Under the pieces are notes generated by a model. It did not search any database. It saw only the letters and a program-made list of their open reading frames with translations, and was not told where the DNA came from. A stretch of 64,000 bases of DNA from Cucumis sativus (taxonomy: Eukaryota; Streptophyta; Magnoliopsida; Cucurbitales; Cucurbitaceae): contig NC_026657.2 of the NCBI RefSeq assembly GCF_000004075.3, positions 29,544,408-29,608,407 on the forward strand. Direction: 5' to 3'. Position numbers and translations under genes: made by a program. Each line of letters opens with the position of its first letter. The first letter of the stretch is position 1. Shown here piece by piece: positions 12,079 through 25,557 of the stretch.

Positions 12079-13030
12079 TGCTCCGTCGTCGTCAACTACC
12101 GAGAAAGCAAATCAAAATCTTTTCCTTCTTCTCTCTTTCAGGCCAGAAACCGCCGACTGAAACGGCGGAGTCAATCATTAATGCCAAAAAAATGCAATTC
12201 ATAAATTAGTAAAGAATGGTAATATCTTTTCCTCTATTTTAAAAAAATTAAAGTAAGTAATTAAAAAAGAAGAGGGAGTAATTAAGTGGTTGATTAATAA
12301 TAAAATTGCAACTGGGGTTTGAAACAGACTTTAATTATTGTTTTAATTAACGTTTTCAACGCCAATATAAAAGACCCAATTGCAGCAGAAAACGGAGACA
12401 GCCAGCCTCAGACAAAGAACAAAAAACAGAGAAAATGAAATATCAATAAAATAGTGCACAAAGAAATTGATTTTTTTTATAAAAAAAATAAAAATCTCAG
12501 CAACCCATTTCAGATCTTATGAAGATGATCAAGTCCCAGTTCCCAAAAACTCTTTAAAATTCCTTATATTGGAAATTTTTCAAAAGAAATAGAAACAGAG
12601 TTCGTCACAATTTATATGAAAGAATGAAAGGATGGGATTGGTTGAAATGGTGAGATCGGGTGTAAACATTGAAGCTGATCGATGAGGAAAAAACAAGTAA
12701 ATAGAATTAAACAGAGAGAATAGAATGTAAAAATTAGGAGAATTTGGGAGTGGGAAATTGATTAAATACTTACCAAAGGAAGAGGGTAAGTGTATGTTTA
12801 TGTTTTTTCAATAAGCCATGGTGGAAACAGGGGTTAGTACGGCGGCGAGAGGAGGAGAAGGTGACGGAGGAGACAGCGGAGGAGAGGAGGTTGGAGGCGG
12901 CGATTTGGTGGTGTAAAGTGGAAAGAAAGGGAAGTAGTTGATGTTTGTTTGGAAAATATTCGAAAGAGAAAGAAAAATGATAGTGTTCGTTTTGTTTGAA
13001 AGAGAACTACGACTGCCGTCTCTCATCTAC
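12079..13030 (-). promoter_or_regulatory. Spliced 5' leader of the 5-phosphatase gene with an upstream ORF
   Basis: On the minus strand an ATG at 13026 opens a 72-codon frame ending at 12808 (Pro/Ser-rich, ending STMAY). It is followed by a good donor, CTTTG|GTAAGT (intron start 12773). A matching acceptor, GTTTCAG|TCGG (exon from 12156), lies above the main ATG at 12078. This suggests a leader intron of about 617 bases and an upstream ORF. The leader is CT/GA-rich around 12830-12900. The arrangement is inferred from signals only. Confidence 0.45.
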
Positions 13031-13956
13031 TTTCTTTTTATGCAAAGAGACGATGCCTTTTTTCTCCTTTTTTTTTTTTTATATATACATTTTCAAATAT
13101 AATTTTTTAAAAATTCCATTAATTAAAATATCTCAATTTTTATTATAATTTATAAATAAGTTCAACATTTTTATTTTTCTCCCAATTAAAATTAGTCCCC
13201 AACTCCCCCATAGATCGATATGCAATTGAGACATTTTTAAATCCATCCTTTGTTGTTTGAATCTTCGAGGGAAAATCAAATTTGATTTGGTTTTAAGATG
13301 TAATATTTGAGTTTTATTTAAATTTTGAATCTTAAATTTTAAAATATAAACTTTTAATCTTCTATTTCTTACTAACTACTCACATTTAATTTTGTCTCTT
13401 TAGGTTTAATTAATTTAAAATAATGTTGGGTGAGTTTTTAAGTTTAGTTTAAATAATGTCAGTGTAGTTAAACTTAACTAATCATGATTATTACAACTTT
13501 TAAATCAATTAAGAAAATTTAGTATTTGAGGTAGAAATATTTGGTAGCTTCGCTTTTTTTTTTCTTCAGTATAATAGTTGTGAGAATGAGCATTAAACTT
13601 AAGATTGTGTATGATTAAATTGAGTTGCATAATAATTTTTTTAACAAATCTATATGTTAAAATATCGATGAGTGGAAGTTTAATTGTTATATATATATAT
13701 TACGTAATGATATTTTTCCAAAATTAATCAATCATCGTATAAGTTTAACATTCGTTTTTTTCTACTTTTCTACTATATTGGCACGTCATTTTATGTTGAA
13801 TAATGTAATTTTAAAACTATACATAATTGTTTCTTCCTTTTTAAAACCATAGAAAATTGAATGGCTTGAAATCAACAAGTACCATATGCTTTACAACAAT
13901 GATTATGATTGTAGCGCTCTCTCATTCTCATTCATTACAAAAATGTACTTCCAACT

Positions 13957-14014
<58 letters not shown>

Positions 14015-15050
14015 CCTTCACCATAACTTTAAACAAATTAAGAGAATAAGGAGAAGGTTAATTGAGATTGGAGTTTAATTTAAATTATTGTACATGTTCA
14101 ACTTTGGTTTGAAATGTACTAATTAATCAACTTTTTGGTAGAATAACACTAAGATAAAATAGTCAACAAATAAGACTGACCTTATTTATTAATTATGTTT
14201 TCCCCCTCTGACTTATCTATCCCTACTTGTGATTAATTCAATTAAAGACCCTATTTTGGAATAATTATACTATTTAAAACTAATGTTCATGAAAAGTCTA
14301 ATTAACCTCCAGTGGTGTGGTCTAGTTTGAGCTAATTTTATAGTTTAATTACATGAATTTTGTTATATTTTAAACTTAACCCTATTTTTATCAAAAATAG
14401 TGTATGTATATATATATACATGTAGAAGAGAATAGATAATATTTCCAATATATTTGTGGTGAGAACTGTTTGAATGATGAATTTTTGTACACAGAGTTTC
14501 CTTATCATAAACTGTGGTTTTCAATCCTAAAGGCATTAGCCAAAAAGTTTGGGAGTTGTTTACGAAATAGGGTTCGAAAAATGGACAAAAGCATCCAAAA
14601 TAGCCTTTTGGATTGTACTATATTCATTTTCCTTACATTATCAAAATTATTGACAAAAATAGCTATATTTCTTTGAAATTGTGCCAACAATTTTGTGTGG
14701 GTATGACAAATGAAATAAGGTTATTGTTTTCTAAATACTTATCTTTAAAGAACTATGTACTTGTTCTTTTAGACTTACTTTTAGTCTATTTTTGTCGTTG
14801 TTATTCAATCAATATTGTTGGACGTCATATTCTATCTTTTTTGTAAAATTATAATTTTAATGTTCGAGCGTATATCAAATCGATATGATATTCAATAACC
14901 AAGTTTGTGACCTACTTGGCCAGTTATTAGCACCATAAACAACTATATTGAGCTTTAATTTTAATCGTGAGATGAACATTAGATAGTGTTTTTCGAAAGC
15001 TAGGTTTGAATTCGAATTCCTTTTAAACCTTTGGTTAATAAAATGCATTA
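13031..15050. other. AT-rich gene-free stretch
   Basis: No coding signal is seen. Short open frames at 14470-14846 have no motif and low-complexity composition. The stretch contains the (AT)n microsatellite listed separately. Confidence 0.5.
13959..14011. repeat. (AT)n microsatellite, about 26 units
   Basis: An uninterrupted alternation of A and T runs for about 53 bases. It is likely to be length-polymorphic. Confidence 0.95.
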
Positions 15051-15058
15051 TTATAAAA

Positions 15059-15190
15059 CAAAATTTCAGACTATATCAGACATTGATATGCTTTTATCAG
15101 TTATATTGATAGACAGTGATAAAAGTCTATCACTAATAGAATATAATTTTTTGTTATATGTTGTAAATATTTTAGTTTATTTTGCTAATT
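15059..15190. repeat. Degenerate TATCA/TGATAGAC repeat (cucurbit-like family)
   Basis: The segment carries AAATTTCAGACTATATCAG, then ATTGATAGACAGTGATAAAA, GTCTATCACTAATAGAA and a tail TTGTAAATATTTTAGTTTAT. TGATAGAC and GTCTATCA are inverted matches, so it can fold. I recall similar strings as frequent in Cucumis DNA. A second, more decayed copy in the opposite orientation lies near 47.6 kb. Confidence 0.45.
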
Positions 15191-15539
15191 GAAAAAATGT
15201 TTCTTATTTAATTTATATTTACTTTTTTTATTATTATGGTAGAAAATGAATATATGTTTTAAATGGTTGAACTGCACTAGATTAGCAAGTACATTATTTT
15301 GTAAAATAATATGTATAATATTACATATATTTGTGAATTTAGTATAGTTTCAAAAGAGACTCGAGCTTTCGTTTAACTTTTGATGGTATATTTTTCCGAA
15401 TATTCGAAAAGGAATTTATTATAATTAAAGACATAATATTCAAATTGATACCGTTTGATTAATAATGAAAAATTTACATAATTAAATAAAAATAAAAAAG
15501 TAGTTTTAAACGAAAAAAAGAATTGATTTAATCTGAAAT

Positions 15540-15840
15540 ATTGGCGTTACACGTGGCCTATTTGGGTTGCGGTAAGGTCAAGATTTTGGAAGAGAAACAC
15601 GCAAAGGGAAATTAATTAAAATTACATTAAATTTGACCGTGTGAGTGCGCCACACCCGATCACGTTTTCCGTAATATATATATATATTAGTTTAAGGTTT
15701 ATTGCTTTTGTTTGGATATGGCACATTTTAAATGACAGACCAATAAGAAAGAGCCATGTGTCCCATTATTTTAAAATTCCACGTGGACGGCTGTGTTTCC
15801 TCTCGGAGATCCTGAAGATCTTGCTGTTATTAACCTAACG
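15540..15840. promoter_or_regulatory. Isolated promoter-like island with two G-box motifs
   Basis: ACACGTGGCC near 15550 and CCACGTGGAC near 15780 are ABRE/G-box-type cores (CACGTG) set in a segment clearly less AT-rich than its flanks. A short TATATATATA run at about 15675-15688 could act as a TATA box. No credible coding frame follows. It may be a relic promoter or the promoter of a non-coding transcript. Confidence 0.3.
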
Positions 15841-18800
15841 CAACAACAGGTGGTAACATTTCTGCTCATAATTATAATCATATATTATGATTATGAAATA
15901 TTAATTCTGGAATTTATAAGTTTTGAAAGAGATTATCTAACCTAATACAAGAAGTTGGTAATGTTGATTATACATTTTCGTTTGTTGAGGTCGAAGTTTC
16001 AATTTCTCGTTAGAGTCGATTATCATGATTTGGAACTATCATTGTATAATCTACCAAATATAATCATAAATTTCACGTGCCACTTTTTTAATAGATATTT
16101 TTAATAGTTCATTTTCTTTGTGATTAAAGATTTCAGTTTCTAGATTTTGAAATTTGTTCAATTTAATCCATATATAATGGTTCAATTTTAGCAAAATGCA
16201 CTTTTGATCAATCTTAAATTTAGTCATCAATTCTATTTTTTCGTTTATTTTTTTAAAAATATCTTGTTATATCTTTAAAATTTTAACTATAACTTCTAAG
16301 AACGTTACATACTTTTATTTTATTAAAGAAAAAAATATAATTTTATCAATTTTCTTCAAAATTAACTTTGAGAGACTAAATTTAAGATTTATTGAAAATA
16401 CATAAATAAAATTGAACAATCAACCTGTGTATGGACTGAAACTGAATTACCTCAACACCAAAACAATATTTTAATATTAGTTAGTTTTCTAAAAAATAAA
16501 AGGAAAAAAAGTAAAAACTATAATCAAATTAAAGGGTTTGTATCTTTGAACTAATGAAATTATCCAAACTAAAGGAATTAGGTTAAATTATAACAATTGT
16601 GTATAGTTGTAGTTATGGTGCTAATTGTGAACAATTTTTTTTATAAACTAGTAGTTTTGAGAGATTGTATGCTTTTTAAATTATTGTATACTTACATTGT
16701 CCATTCAAATCATAATAAAATTGAATCGTAAAATAAAACAATTTATTAATATAAACATATCTCAACAGTTAAAAATATACAAAATTACTCTATGTCGAAC
16801 ATATCTCAAATTGATGGATGACGTTCATTATTAATACGTGTATAATGTATACTAATTCAACGAAAAGATATCAAAATGAATCAAAAGTTTTGAAAAAGTT
16901 CAAATTGTTTAGGATTGATTTGCTCTTTTTCACCCATCAAAGCAACCTCACACCAATATAAAATGATTAACAACATTAAAAACAAGTTACTTTTGTTGAC
17001 TCCATATCTAAAATAAATCTACCAAAACATTATAAAAACTATATATTAAAAAGAATACATAACTAAATCATGTTATTACGGACACGTACCACATTTAATT
17101 TCTTGGACAAACTTTTTTGACTTTCCCATTACCAAAACAATATATATATATGTGTGTGTGATTTTGTGTATAGTTTGATTAGTGCATTGTTATAGTGATA
17201 GGGAGCTATAGTCCAAAGAGATTTAATAATTTTCATTATCCTAAGAAACTTCTAATTATATGTCACACTCTTGATCTCAATTAAATCAAGAAAATCACAT
17301 CTTTGTCAATCTGTTTAATTTCTCCTTTTTCTTTTTTATTAGATTAAGAGTAATATGTACTGATGTTAATCCATAAACTACTTGTTTTCTTATGCCATAA
17401 ATTATCTGTCTAATATTCATCAATGGGGACCCTCCATATGTTATCCTAACTAGTTGTGTCCAACTAATTAAATGTGAAAATTAATTAATGTAAAAAAAAA
17501 GACAAAAAACCAAATTTAATTGGATTTTTGGAGAATATTTCAAAATGTTTTTTCACGTCACTTGTATCTTCGGGTGGTATTTGATGAAGATTTCATTAGT
17601 ATTATAATTGATTTGTTATTGAACTTATCGTCTTATAAGGTTGGGTTAAATATAGAAATGAAATATATCTACAACTCCATATATTCAAGTAGAGATTATC
17701 GAAGAAGTGAAACATGTTAAATCTTGCGGTACAAAGTTTACTTAAAAACCCCCTATTTCATAAGCTCATTGGTATCGTTGTTGGACATGGAAAAAAATGA
17801 GAAAGTACCATATATATAGTATATAGTATATCGTATATCGTTATTATAGTATTTATGTTCAATCCCATATCATCTATGAAATTTAATTTGTTAGCAATTA
17901 TGAGGACCATCTAATTTTAAAAAATTAAGCTTATAATTATATTGATGTTCACCGTTAAATTTATTTATTTTATCTTACTTTTACCAAAGTTTTAAAAGCC
18001 AATAATATGCATAGTTTTCAAAAACAACAACCTTCATCTTACCGTAATTAGTTTTTAAAAAATGACCATAAAAAACTAAAAACAAAAGAATATTATAACA
18101 AAGTTCACATTATATTAGTCTTTGAATTATGCATGGCCTCACACATAATATCATAACTATATATAAATATATAGTTGAAACAATACAAATAAGAATCTTT
18201 GTTGTTCTAAAATTATTTCAATTAAATTCTTTAACATTTAAAAATCTTAAACACTAAAGCATAGTATAAAATTTAAAATAAAGTCAAAGTTGATGCAATC
18301 ACGTGGGGTGTGAATAATACAACTTTTTATTAATACTCTTCACCCTTTATTATGGCCTATAGGTATATATATATATATGTAATAGACTTTTTGAATGATT
18401 TAATTAGGAGAATTTGACTTTCCATTTTCATGTGATTGCCAAGCTTTATCCTACTCATCCATACGAAGAGGGGTCATCTCATCATGTTCATTTTAATTTT
18501 AATATATGCTTTAATTTTCAATTATATGTACTAAAGTTATATATATATCATATCGATGTAGATCTAGTTTCATATTTTATTTATTTTTAATAACTCGATA
18601 AAGTGGATATTCATTTTATTATTCATTTATCTATAACTCGTTATTCTTTTTCATTAACCTTAAAAAAGTTTAAATTTTTGAGAAACTAAATTCATTACTT
18701 TTTCTCGTTCATATAAAAAATTATTGAGATAATCATTATACCTCTAAACTATTATAAAATATATAATAGTCCTATACTATATATCACTTGTGCTATAAAT

Positions 18801-19314
18801 TTATATTGATATTCTATGTCGATTGTTTGGTTGTGAATTGTGTGGTCTAAATTTGTTTAAATTAAAATTTACGTATATGAAAGCACAAAATACAATTATG
18901 TTTTTTCAATTGACCTACGACGAATATCGTTGATCAATTTGACTGTTGATGTGAGGAATAAATATTTGTATATAATCGGTGAAAGCATGAGATAAATATA
19001 TGGAAATGATTAGATAAAAGATAAATTTGAAATGAAAAAATGTAATGAAAGTAGAAGTTGAGTTAATGATTGCTTGATGATGGAATAATGTAAGAGTGGA
19101 TTAACATAATATTATTATTTACAATTAGTTAATGAGAGATTAGTGGTTGGGGAAAGATAGACTAATCATTGAAATGATTTGGAGTTGTAGCTAATTTAGT
19201 TAATTTAAATCTCTTCTCCTTTTTTGCTCAAATGTGTGCAATGGGCCATTGTTGTGAGAATGTGTTATTATGAGTGCCCAAAGCACTACCCCTTAAAGCT
19301 CATTTCATAATTTC

Positions 19315-19317
<3 letters not shown>

Positions 19318-19349
<32 letters not shown>
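19318..19349. repeat. (TA)n microsatellite
   Basis: About 32 bases of uninterrupted TA alternation within gene-free DNA. Confidence 0.92.
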
Positions 19350-19351
<2 letters not shown>

Positions 19352-22046
19352 TGTATGTATATATTTGAAAAAACAACTACATAGAAATTAAATAAAGTTT
19401 TTGGTTGTCATTGATCGTTTCATCTTTACCATACATGTACTTAATCATAACTTAACCATAGGTCTGTAATTTTGGTCTATTAGTCCGTGACCAGATCTCA
19501 CAACGTTGTTCTATAGTTTATTATGTAAGTCGATAGAAAAAATAGTTAAAATGAGATTTTAATTAATGTGAAAGAGAAAGATAAAATATATTTTTATGTA
19601 ATTTTAAAGGACAATTTATATATGAAATTGTTTGTTCAAAAATATTTTTGTTGTTTAATTATGTATGTTTCGTATTTATGGTATATATAACACGTGTGTG
19701 ACGACTTTCCATTCAACACGTTTTTATTGTTAACCTTTGATGTTTCATATTAACGGTTAACACAACAATTTGAATCCAAATGGTTATAATATATATTGAG
19801 ACAACAAACCCTAATTAATTGTTCATATCCCATGTTATAAATTACACTCCTATTCACAAAAGGGATTGATGATTGTTTTATCACGTGTAATCACTTTGAT
19901 ATGTAGCGAGACACATGACGTGATTGTCCACTATTCAAGCATAAAATATGCAAATTTAATAACTCGTTTTCTTTGACTTTTTACTTATTTGAACTTAAAA
20001 GGGACTCTAATACCATATAATAGAGAAACAACACGACGTTTAATCTCAAAACAATTGACAATAAGAAAGATAAGTAATCGATTTTTCATAAACGAGAGAT
20101 TGGATGTTAATCAATCCAACCTATAAAACATGTGAATCAACAAGTTTTTATTTTCTTCTTTTAAAAAAGCACAAACCCACCACACCAACCAACCCCAATG
20201 GCAAAGTTTATGCACAAAACATCCCATTTAGTTGAAAAAGTAATACCCCATTTTCAAATATGATAACAATTATTGGAGGTTAGGGAGATGAACCTCCCAT
20301 TAAACATACTCATTAACATTAATAATCAAATGATCAATCAATCTTTTTCAACTCTCAATTTAAATCCCATTTTGTTGTCCTAACTTCTCTGTCTCTTCTT
20401 CACATTTCCATGGAATCTCCTGTGTTTTTGGCATTTTGGACCCATTAAAAAATATTGTTTCTCTCTTTCATTGTTTTGTTTATTGATTATTATTCAATCT
20501 TTCCTCCTCTAAACAATGACATTCAATTGCCTTTAATCTTTCTTGTTTAACACCATATACAATTTGAAGCATGATTCAAGTGTATATTAGTTTTTTTTTC
20601 TTCATATCAACTTCAACCACCCAACTTTGGAATATTAAATTAATTAATCCAACCTAAGTTTATGTTTAACATAAAATTCAAATTCTCTTCCTCACCAAAA
20701 CTTTGTAAACTTGACAAATATTCTTAGTAGGTGAAATGTTGGTTTATTTAATTTTCAATATATATGTAGGAATGTTTGGTTGTTCATTGGCTTTCATATC
20801 GTGTAACCCCACTATTTGTTAAATTGTATATGTAACACGTTTACACTTTTTGAAATGTAATTTTGACCCTTTCGTTAAAAAAACTCAATCTCACTAGAAT
20901 TAACCATAAGATCAATCCATATAAAATTTAAAATCGAAATCTTATTAAATTGTCTTTTAATAAAATCAAAATGTATTGAGTTTTTATTATTATTATTATA
21001 AGATTTAAATCTTGAGTGGCTACTTGATTTTATTTTTATTCGTGACAATGACATTAATGTAATGTAGAGTTTAAACAACACTATTAGTGAATAATAATTA
21101 CAAACTAGCAGATGTTAATGATTTGGCATTTTCTCAATAAAGAGCAATACTTTTATTTTCCATTTCTTTTAAATTCTATAATGAAATAAGTAAAAAGAAA
21201 TAAAAATTGAGAGAGACACAACACTTCAATTTAAAATAAAATGCTTTATTTAGAGGAATTATAAATGATTTATATGTTATGCCTATCGTAATGGCTTTCA
21301 TCATTCTTGATATTGTCGACTACTTGAGTTTAATACACACAGAGTACTTTGAAATTATATAGACTTTGTGACTTCTTCTGTATGCATTGAAATAAATAAT
21401 AATAATAATCTCTTTTGGTAAGTGTGGAAGATTCCAATCATATATTTTGTGAAGATTAACTATTTATTAATTGTAATGACTTTACAACATGTAACAAGTT
21501 AGTTAGGTTATAACTTATAATATAATGTTATGAGATATTTGTATATACACTTGCCCATGTGGGCTCGGGAAGTCATTCAAACTAAAACAAGGACCGTTAT
21601 TCTTTAAGATTGGAATCGAAGAAAATGATAATTAAGTAATTAACTGTATCTAATGCAAGATTTATCAATACGTTAGAATTACAATGTAAAGGAAGTATAT
21701 GAACGAAAACCATTAGTACTCTGCTTTTATAAGTTTTATAAATATTGTTAAAGAAGTCCATGTCGTTGGTATGGAGATAGTGTTGGAAACAAATGTCGAT
21801 TCTCGATGTGATTTTTAATCAATTTTTTACGTTGTTTTAAGTTGGAAAGTTTATATTAGTAGAAAATCAAAGTGAATATTTATGTTTCATTTGATTAGTT
21901 AGTAGAGGATCTTATATTGAATTTACTATCAGCTGTTAAATTACAACTTTGAGTCGATACATAATTTGATGTAATTAAACATGGTATCAAAATTATCTTA
22001 TGGCTTTATAATATGCAAGGGCAATTGGGTCTTTTTGAGTTGGTAA

Positions 22047-22062
22047 TGGGCCGTAAGGCCCA
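22047..22062. promoter_or_regulatory. Palindromic site II pair (TGGGCC-GTAA-GGCCCA)
   Basis: TGGGCC and its exact inverse GGCCCA are separated by four bases, 415 bases above the AFC1 start codon. TGGGCY 'site II' elements are known targets of TCP factors in plant housekeeping promoters. A perfect facing pair is consistent with a promoter function for AFC1. Confidence 0.5.
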
Positions 22063-22476
22063 AGTTTTGAAAGAGAAATAGTGGGCTCTTATTTTCACGT
22101 TCCCGCCAGTAAAATGGAGGAATTTTAAAAAATAAAATTTCTTTTTTCTTTCTTTCTTTTTTGCTATGAGATGGGACCCACTTGTTCTTAACCATAGTTA
22201 GGAAAATAAACCGTTATTCCTGGTTAGGTTAGCTTGATCATCAACCTGGGTTAATCCCGTACTGGTTCCGACTTCTGTTCGAGATCTGTTCCACGATTAG
22301 GGTTTCGAATGTTGAATTTCCGTCATCTTTGTTAGTTGATTTCTTCGGTTTTCTTAGTTTTTTTGGAATTAGGATTGGTGTTTCGATTGAAGCTCTGTCG
22401 TTGAGATCTTCGACTTCTCTGAGAATTTTGTGTGGGACTTGAGAAAGAAGAGAAAATTGGGGAAAAACCAGGCAAA

Positions 22477-25400
22477 ATGGAGACTCAGAGGATTATTGAA
22501 TTTCCACACAAAAACATGGATAAACGTCCCAGGAAGAGACAGAGATTAGCGTGGGATATGCCTCCTCCTGTTCCTCCACCGAAGGTAATGCTTCTCGGGA
22601 TTTATTAGATTTATTTTGTGTTTTTCAGACCTAAATTTCTGTTCTTAGGAAATGGTAATTGTTGTAATTCGTTTTCCATTTTATAAGATAGCTGTGCGTT
22701 TGGAAAGGAGATGTGAAATCTTCAAATCTTGGAAATGGATTTCGGCTTTTTATGTGTTTTGTCCATATTATGGCACCTAGAATCCAAAGCGTTTGTGTTT
22801 TGACGACCGGATTTGTGTTTGACATATGACTTTTTTATGAATTCAGGTTCTTCCACCACCATACTGCGGGCAGGAATTTGGGAATGGGCAAGTTCCCAAT
22901 TATGCATATCCGTCCATGTATTGCAGAGGAGCTCCACGCGTTGGATCGCCTCCATGGAGGCCTGATAATAAAGATGGGCACTATGTATTTTCCATTGGGG
23001 AATGCTTAACTCCTCGTTGTAAGCATCTCCCAGTTCTCTGAGTGTAGTACATGGATTTGCTTTTTCTAATTGTTATCCCTTGGTACACTTTAGACACTTA
23101 TGAGAGGGATCAGATTGGTGGTAAATTTGTTGGAATTTGTTCCTAATTTGGAAGTTATATGGTTATTTAATGTTGAATGTGGTAATTGATGGTTGAGACA
23201 ATCCTACATTGTATTTGTTGATAATTTGTGTTTAGGGTTGATATTACTGTCATTAGCTTATGTCTTCTGTTTATGCTATCTGCAGACACAATTTTGAGCA
23301 AAATGGGTGAAGGTCAGTACATTTTCATGAACCTAATTTTCCTTTATTCTCACTGTTGCTCCTATTTATTGGTTTTTTTTTTTTTTTTTTTGTCTTTTCT
23401 CTATTTCACAGTGTTTCAATAACTTTTTCTTTTTCTACTTCAGGAACATTTGGGCAAGTGTTAGAATGCTTGGATAGTGAGAAAAAAGAGGTTGTAGCTA
23501 TTAAAATTGTTCGATCAATAAGCAAATATCGTGAGGCTGCCATGATTGAAATTGATGTCCTTCAGAGGCTGGCTAGGCATGATATTGGAGGCACCCGGTA
23601 AGATTTGTTGAATCTCACTTCACTCTTTTTGTTGGAGAAGTTTCATGTAAATATTAGTATAAGTGGTTTCATTCTTTGCAGTTGTGTGCAAATTCGGAAT
23701 TGGTTTGACTATCGTAATCATATATGTATTGTAAGTATTTGTTAATATCTCCTGATTTGATTAATTTGGAGGGGCAATGCTAGTTCCTGCATGCCTGAGT
23801 ATTGTGTGAGTTAAAAGAAAACTTGCGGATGAATTTAAATGGTTTGGACAGGTATTTGAGAAGCTTGGACCAAGCTTATACGATTTTCTTCGCAAAAACA
23901 GCTACCGTTCATTTCCGATTGATCTTGTTCGGGAGTTTGCCAGACAACTTCTGGAGTCTGTAGCATGTGTGTGAATAATTTTTGCATTTTTTCTGTTATT
24001 TACTTGATGTTGAATACACCTAAAGGTGGATTCTGGAATTGGAATTGCTTATTGAAATCATGGCAGTTTGTTTGCTGGAGCATGAAATAACATATACATT
24101 CGAATGTCTGTCTTACTGGCCCTTTAAATGATTTTCTGTAGTTATGCACGAGCTACGGCTAATTCACACTGATTTGAAGCCAGAGAATATTCTTCTTGTT
24201 TCCTCAGAGTTCATTAGAGTTCCAGATCATAAGGTATAGCGATTGCTTTCAATTTCTCTGGGTCATAGAAGGACAATATTCTTGCATGGTTGAGATATGT
24301 TACTCTCTTTAAAAACTGACCTCCTGCACTCTAGTTTTTATCACGTTCAGTGAAAGATGGTTCCTATTTCAAGAATCTTCCGAAGTCGGCTGCTATCAAG
24401 CTCATTGATTTTGGAAGTACCACGACTGAACATCAAGATCACAGCTATATTGTTTCGACACGTCATTATAGGGCACCTGAAGTTATCCTGGGTACCTCTT
24501 TTTTCTCTTGCAGTAACATTTGTTTATCGGTTGGCTATGCTTTGCCCTTTAACTGCACACTGTTTTTATTTTGTCTACAGGTCTAGGTTGGAACTATCCT
24601 TGTGACCTATGGAGTGTCGGATGCATACTTGTTGAACTTTGTTCTGTGAGTATCTTCTTGTAGACTAGGTTAAAATATTCTGTTCTTTGATTAGATTTTT
24701 TTTATTCTCAAACAAATTGCACTTTGATTCAATTTCAATCTGTGACCAAGAATGTTTGGAAAATTAGACTTTCCTTCTTTTTTGGCCCTTCCATTTTGGA
24801 AGATTCCTGATAAATATTATCATTAAGTATTTTGGTGACAAAATTTATATGATCTATTATCTCGGTTACAGTTATTTTGGTAATTGGCCACATTAAGTTG
24901 TTTTAACTTTTTTTGGATATTATGAATTTCGTTTTTATGTTCTCTGATTAGTCTGGATTTTTTTAACCTTTCCATTTTATTATTTTCTTTTGCTTGATGA
25001 GCAGGGCGAAGCACTTTTTCAAACGCATGAGAACTTGGAGCATCTTGCCATGATGGAGAAGGTTTTGGGCCCGTTGCCCCAACATATGGTTCTCCGTGCA
25101 GAGTAAGGATTTTGTTCTCCTTTTATTAATTTTTTGGGTTGACTTTTCGACAAAGCCCTCACCATTCTTTTATTTTTGTGTTTTACCTTTTGCAGTCGCC
25201 GTGCTGAGAAATACTTCAGGCGAGGCATGCAGCTAGATTGGCCTCAGAGTGCAACATCTCGAGAAAGCATGAGAGCAGTCTGGAAGCTACTGAGGCTGCC
25301 TGTAAATATTTCTATCTTTCATTTTCACTTGCCATCAATTTCTTTATGTAATCCTAGGTGTAATTCTTTAGTGGTCTCTTATGAAATGTTCGATGCAGAA

Positions 25401-25557
25401 CCTTATAATGCAGCACGTTGATCACTCGGCTGGTGATTTGATTGATCTCCTGCAAGGCCTCTTACGTTATGATCCATCAGAGAGGCTCATGGCAAGAGAA
25501 GCACTAAGACATCCTTTCTTCACTAGGGATCTAAGAAGGTGTGGTTACCCCTTGTAG
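22477..25557 (+). CDS. AFC1: LAMMER-type dual-specificity kinase AFC1, 12 coding exons, 433 aa
   Basis: A CLK/LAMMER kinase, the family that phosphorylates SR splicing factors in the nucleus. Coding exons: 22477-22584, 22847-23018, 23286-23312, 23444-23597, 23682-23730, 23852-23966, 24142-24233, 24335-24491, 24581-24645, 25005-25102, 25196-25301, 25399-25557. Introns are GT-AG and phases agree, giving 433 aa. The basic N-terminus [18 protein letters not shown] and the [15 protein letters not shown] block match AFC1 rather than AFC2 or AFC3. Kinase landmarks: GEGTFG (101-106), ATP lysine in VAIK (K123), catalytic HTDLKPEN (217-224), DFGS (264-267), and the family signature [12 protein letters not shown] (325-336). 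Exon 3 is a 27-base micro-exon carrying the start of the glycine loop. The protein ends [10 protein letters not shown], shorter than the Arabidopsis tail as I recall it. Mis-splicing near the end is possible, because AGAAG|GTGTGG resembles a donor. Confidence 0.96.

Larger units (their letters stand above)
15191..22020. other. AT-rich gene-free stretch upstream of AFC1
   Basis: I see no gene. Open frames are short and lack recognisable motifs. A G-box-bearing island at 15540-15840 is less AT-rich than its surroundings. An (AT)n run lies at 19318-19349. Confidence 0.5.

Noticed and set aside
14470-14846. Overlapping short open frames on both strands
   Set aside because: Low-complexity AT-rich translation with no recognisable motif and no promoter-like context.
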